This document shows positions 61,740 through 64,000 of a DNA stretch of 64,000 nucleotides, in pieces (position 1 is the stretch's first letter; each line of letters starts with the position of its first letter). The notes below the pieces were generated by a model. The model ran no database searches, was not told where the DNA came from, and saw only the letters and a list, made by a program, of their open reading frames with translations. Origin of the DNA: Jiangella anatolica (GTDB lineage: Bacteria; Actinomycetota; Actinomycetes; Jiangellales; Jiangellaceae); the NCBI RefSeq assembly GCF_003236295.1, contig NZ_POTW01000009.1, positions 47,262-111,261 on the forward strand, in the 5' to 3' direction. Both the position numbers and the translations under genes were made by a program.

Positions 61740-62563
61740 ACAGCGCGCTCAACGCGGCCAGCCCGGCGCCGACGGCCAGCATGACGTCGGTGGCGCGGGC
61801 CGGGTCCGGCCCGGCCGCACCCACCACGGCGACCGCCACCGCGACCCCGACCGCCGCGCCGATGTAGCGGGCCGCGCTGTTGGCGCCGGAGCCCATCGCG
61901 GCGCTGCCGGGCGGCACCGAGTCGACCGCCAGCCGCGGCAGGATCCCGTTGACCAGGCCGCTGCCGATGCCGGCGACGATGAGGCCGGGCAGCAGCCGCT
62001 GCCACGATCCAGCGCCGAGGGAGCCGAGCAGCGCGACGGTGCCGACGGCGGACAGCGCCAGCCCGATGGCGACGATCGCCCAGCCGGGCCAGCGCCGGGC
62101 CAGCCGGCGCACCTCCAGCGCGACGACGAACGCGACGGTGGCCCACAGCGACGAGAGCAGCGCCGTCGACAGCGCCGAGAGGCCGAGGCCCTGCTGGATC
62201 AGCGTCGGCAGGTAGCTGAAGAACCCGATGACGGCGACACCGGTGGCCAGCGCGCCGGCGGTCGCCGCCACGAAGTCGCGCCGGGCGAACAGGCGCAGGT
62301 CCAGCATCGGTTCGCGGCCGCGCCACTCGGCGACGACGAACGCCCCCAGCAGCGCGACGGCGGCCAGCGCGAACGCCACGGCCGACGCCGTCAGCCCGTC
62401 GCGCACCTGGATCAGCGCGGTGAACAGCGCCGATCTCGCCCAGGGTCGCCAACGGCGCGGTGTAGTTCATCAGCACCAGCAGCGTCGCCGCGCTGGCCAC
62501 GAGCAGGGTCGTCCGGGACGCGCGGCCGGTGACGGCGGGCGGCGCGGCGGTCTGGAGGGTCAC
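61708..62563 (-). pseudogene. MFS drug transporter (EmrB/QacA-like) with internal deletion and frameshift
   Basis: GTG 62563 follows AGGAGAC and begins a normal N-terminus with the first helix (TLLVASAATLLVLMNYTAPLATLGEI). At about 62428-62436 the sequence passes directly into a different frame encoding ALFTALIQVRDGLTASAVAFAL and then the later helices (61708-62406, through FMVLLRDRRR). Helices 2 to about 7 are missing. A full member has about 450-480 residues; this locus has room for about 285. The joined frames differ, so no complete protein can be made. Both ends look otherwise intact, suggesting a recent loss. Confidence 0.8.
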
Positions 62564-62573
62564 CGAGGTCTCC

Positions 62574-62631
62574 TGAGTTCGTTGACTGAACCGATGGCAG
62601 CATACACACGTAGGTTCGATGAATGAACTCA
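62574..62631. promoter_or_regulatory. 58-base dyad, probable HxlR operator
   Basis: TGAGTTCGTTGACTGAACC (62574-62592) is mirrored by GGTTCGATGAATGAACTCA (62613-62631): both arms have TGAGTTC-N7-GAACC when read inward. It fills the space between the MFS remnant and the HxlR gene. A homodimeric winged-helix repressor binding here would control both. Confidence 0.6.
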
Positions 62632-62650
62632 TGCGTCGTACACTGGACGC

Positions 62651-63169
62651 ATGGCGCTCGGAACCGACTACAGCGGTCAGGACTGCTCGCTGGCCAGGGC
62701 GCTGGAGCTGGTCGGCGAGCGGTGGACGCCGCTGATCCTGCGCGACGCCTTCGTCGGGGTCCGCCGGTACCGCGACTTCCTCGACCACCTCGACATCCCG
62801 CGGGCGGTCCTGGCGGCGCGGCTGCAGGCTCTGGTCGACGCGGGTGTCATGGCGAAGGAGCGCTACCAGGACTCACCGCCGCGCGAGGAGTACGTCCTCA
62901 CCGCGAAGGGCCGCGAGCTGTGGCCGGCGCTGCACCTGCTCGGCCAGTGGGGCGAGCAGCACCTCACCGAGCGCGGCCCGCGCCGCCTCTACACGCACCT
63001 GCCGTGCGGCTCACGGCTGCGGAACGGCAGTTGCCCCTCCTGCGGCGCCGTCGAGCTGGAAGACGTCGAGGTCCGGCCCGGCCCCGGCCTGGTCAGCACC
63101 CGCACCGACGCGGTCAGCGTGGCGCTGCGCGAACCGCGCCGCCTGCTCGATCCGCTGCGGACGTCCTGA
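62651..63169 (+). CDS. HxlR family transcriptional regulator
   Basis: A 172-residue winged-helix repressor: CSLARALELVGERWTPLILRD, RRYRDFLDHLDIPRAVLAARLQAL and YVLTAKGRELWPALHLLGQW. An extra C-terminal piece has CGSRLRNGSCPSC, three or four Cys that could bind zinc or respond to oxidation, together with Cys12 at the usual sensing position. It is divergent from the MFS remnant, its probable former main target, across a dyad. Its stop abuts the convergent DUF2520 gene. Confidence 0.9.
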   Translation: MALGTDYSGQDCSLARALELVGERWTPLILRDAFVGVRRYRDFLDHLDIPRAVLAARLQALVDAGVMAKERYQDSPPREEYVLTAKGRELWPALHLLGQWGEQHLTERGPRRLYTHLPCGSRLRNGSCPSCGAVELEDVEVRPGPGLVSTRTDAVSVALREPRRLLDPLRTS

Positions 63170-64000
63170 TCAGGGCGCCGGCGGCTCCGCGAGCACGTCG
63201 AGCAGCGCCTCGGCGTCGGCGGCCTTGAGGCGGCCGGCGGCCAGCGCGCGGGCGGCCGTGCGCCGAGCCAGCGCGACGTAGGTGCTGACCGACTCCGGCA
63301 TCGCGATGGCGATCTCGGCGAGGTGGCTGGCGACGGTCTCCGCGTCGCCGCGCGAGACCGGCCCGGTGAGCGCGTCGTCGCCCTGCCGGAGGCTGTTGTC
63401 CAGCGCCGCGGAGAGCAGCGGCGCCAGCACCTTGTCCGGCTCGGCGATGCCGGTGGCGCGGAGCAGGTCCATCGCCTCGTTGACGAGCGTGACCAGGTGG
63501 TTCGCCCCGTGCGTCACCGCCGCGTGGTACAGCGCGCGGTGCTCCTCGGCGACGCGGATCGGCTCGGCGCCCATCTCGACGACCAGCGCCTCGGCGACCG
63601 GCCAGAGCGGCTCCGGCGCCGTCACGCCGAACGTGGTGCCGGACAGCCGCTGCAGGTCGACGGACGTGCCGGTGAACGTCATCACCGGGTGCAGCGCCAG
63701 CGGCAGCGCACCGGCCTTCGTCGCCGGGTCGAGCACGCCGATGCCGTACCGCCCGCTGACGTGCGCGACCAGTTGACCGGGCCGGACGGTGTTCGTCGCG
63801 GCCAGCCCCTCGACCAGCGCCGGCAGCGCGTCGTCGGGGACGGCCAGCAGCACGAGCCCGGCCCGGGCGAACACCTGCGGCACGTCGACCAGCGGCACGT
63901 CCGGCAGCAGCGCGCCGGCCCGGGTGCGGCTGGTGAGCGAGACGCCGTAGCCGGCCACGACGTGGTGGCCGGCCCGGGCCAGCGCCGCGCCCAGCACCGC
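63170..64000 (-). CDS. Rossmann-like and DUF2520 domain protein, N-terminus beyond window
   Basis: The frame is open to the window's right edge, so the first residues (normally a GxGxxG strand) are missing; the visible part starts AVLGAALARAGHHVVAG. It continues with LVLLAVPDDALPALVEGL, VRPGQLVAHVSGRYGIGVLDP and LALHPVMTFTG, then the helical DUF2520 domain (HRALYHAAVTHGANHLVTLVNEAMDLL). It looks like a 6-phosphogluconate/ketopantoate-reductase-type fold; DUF2520 genes often precede panC and have been linked to pantothenate supply by context only. Confidence 0.88.
   Translation of the reverse strand, partial: AVLGAALARAGHHVVAGYGVSLTSRTRAGALLPDVPLVDVPQVFARAGLVLLAVPDDALPALVEGLAATNTVRPGQLVAHVSGRYGIGVLDPATKAGALPLALHPVMTFTGTSVDLQRLSGTTFGVTAPEPLWPVAEALVVEMGAEPIRVAEEHRALYHAAVTHGANHLVTLVNEAMDLLRATGIAEPDKVLAPLLSAALDNSLRQGDDALTGPVSRGDAETVASHLAEIAIAMPESVSTYVALARRTAARALAAGRLKAADAEALLDVLAEPPAP

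Noticed and set aside
1..64000. tRNA, rRNA, insertion sequences, integrase or attachment sites, CRISPR arrays
   Set aside because: No sequence resembling these was noticed by eye on either strand; a dedicated RNA scan would be needed to exclude a small RNA.

Overview
The window is a continuous stretch of very GC-rich chromosome from a Gram-positive actinobacterium. It carries mycothiol synthesis (mshA), the nucleoid protein Lsr2, a SigK/RskA system, an actinobacterial ArgA-type acetyltransferase and a SenX3-RegX3/PhoR-PhoP pair next to phoU. Gene content fits a soil saprophyte such as the Jiangellales; that placement is inference from gene families only. I saw no rRNA, tRNA, CRISPR array, transposase or phage gene. 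Genes are packed tightly, many share start/stop overlaps, and no gene-free stretch exceeds about 230 bases.

Layout. (1) 1-10.4 kb is a carbohydrate-use locus: a minus-strand operon (two ABC permeases, a lipoprotein binding protein, a truncated glycosidase), a plus-strand operon (oxidoreductase, LacI repressor, DUF6807 protein), a second binding protein and an intracellular GH5 enzyme. Four CG-centred operator-like sites lie in its two divergent promoter regions. (2) 10.4-17.1 kb is the conserved block regX3-senX3, phoU, gpmA, ybjN-like, mshA, with a FadR-type regulator, a MazEF-like pair and an inverted-repeat element between phoU and gpmA. (3) 17.3-25.8 kb is an envelope locus: L,D-transpeptidase, class F-like sortase, DUF4397 surface protein, polytopic membrane protein, RskA, SigK, a fasciclin lipoprotein and a sulfite-oxidase-like membrane molybdoenzyme. 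(4) 25.9-29.7 kb is one fused heterodimer-type ABC exporter.

(5) 29.7-48.2 kb is a second sugar locus. A minus-strand run encodes an ABC importer (two permeases and a binding protein), a 1010-residue secreted DUF5722 protein, an SDR and a Tat-exported TIM-barrel protein. A plus-strand set holds a LuxR-type HTH protein, an amidohydrolase-family (possible lactonase) gene and an unknown barrel protein. An operon of L-rhamnonate dehydratase, Gfo/Idh oxidoreductase and IclR regulator follows, then an LldR-like regulator, L-lactate dehydrogenase and a diketo-deoxysugar-acid hydrolase. Together these outline the non-phosphorylating L-rhamnose (or related 6-deoxysugar) route: sugar acid to 2-keto-3-deoxy acid, then diketo acid, then pyruvate plus L-lactate, and lactate to pyruvate.

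(6) 48.3-57.4 kb is housekeeping: lsr2, argA, lysS, coaX, nadC, nadB, panC. Between lysS and coaX sit a STAS-like gene, an epimerase and an ECF41 sigma factor whose predicted promoter lies directly before the epimerase. (7) 57.4-64 kb has two exported proteins, an ABC-2 exporter, an internally deleted MFS pseudogene with its HxlR regulator, and a truncated Rossmann-like DUF2520 gene that is often next to panC.
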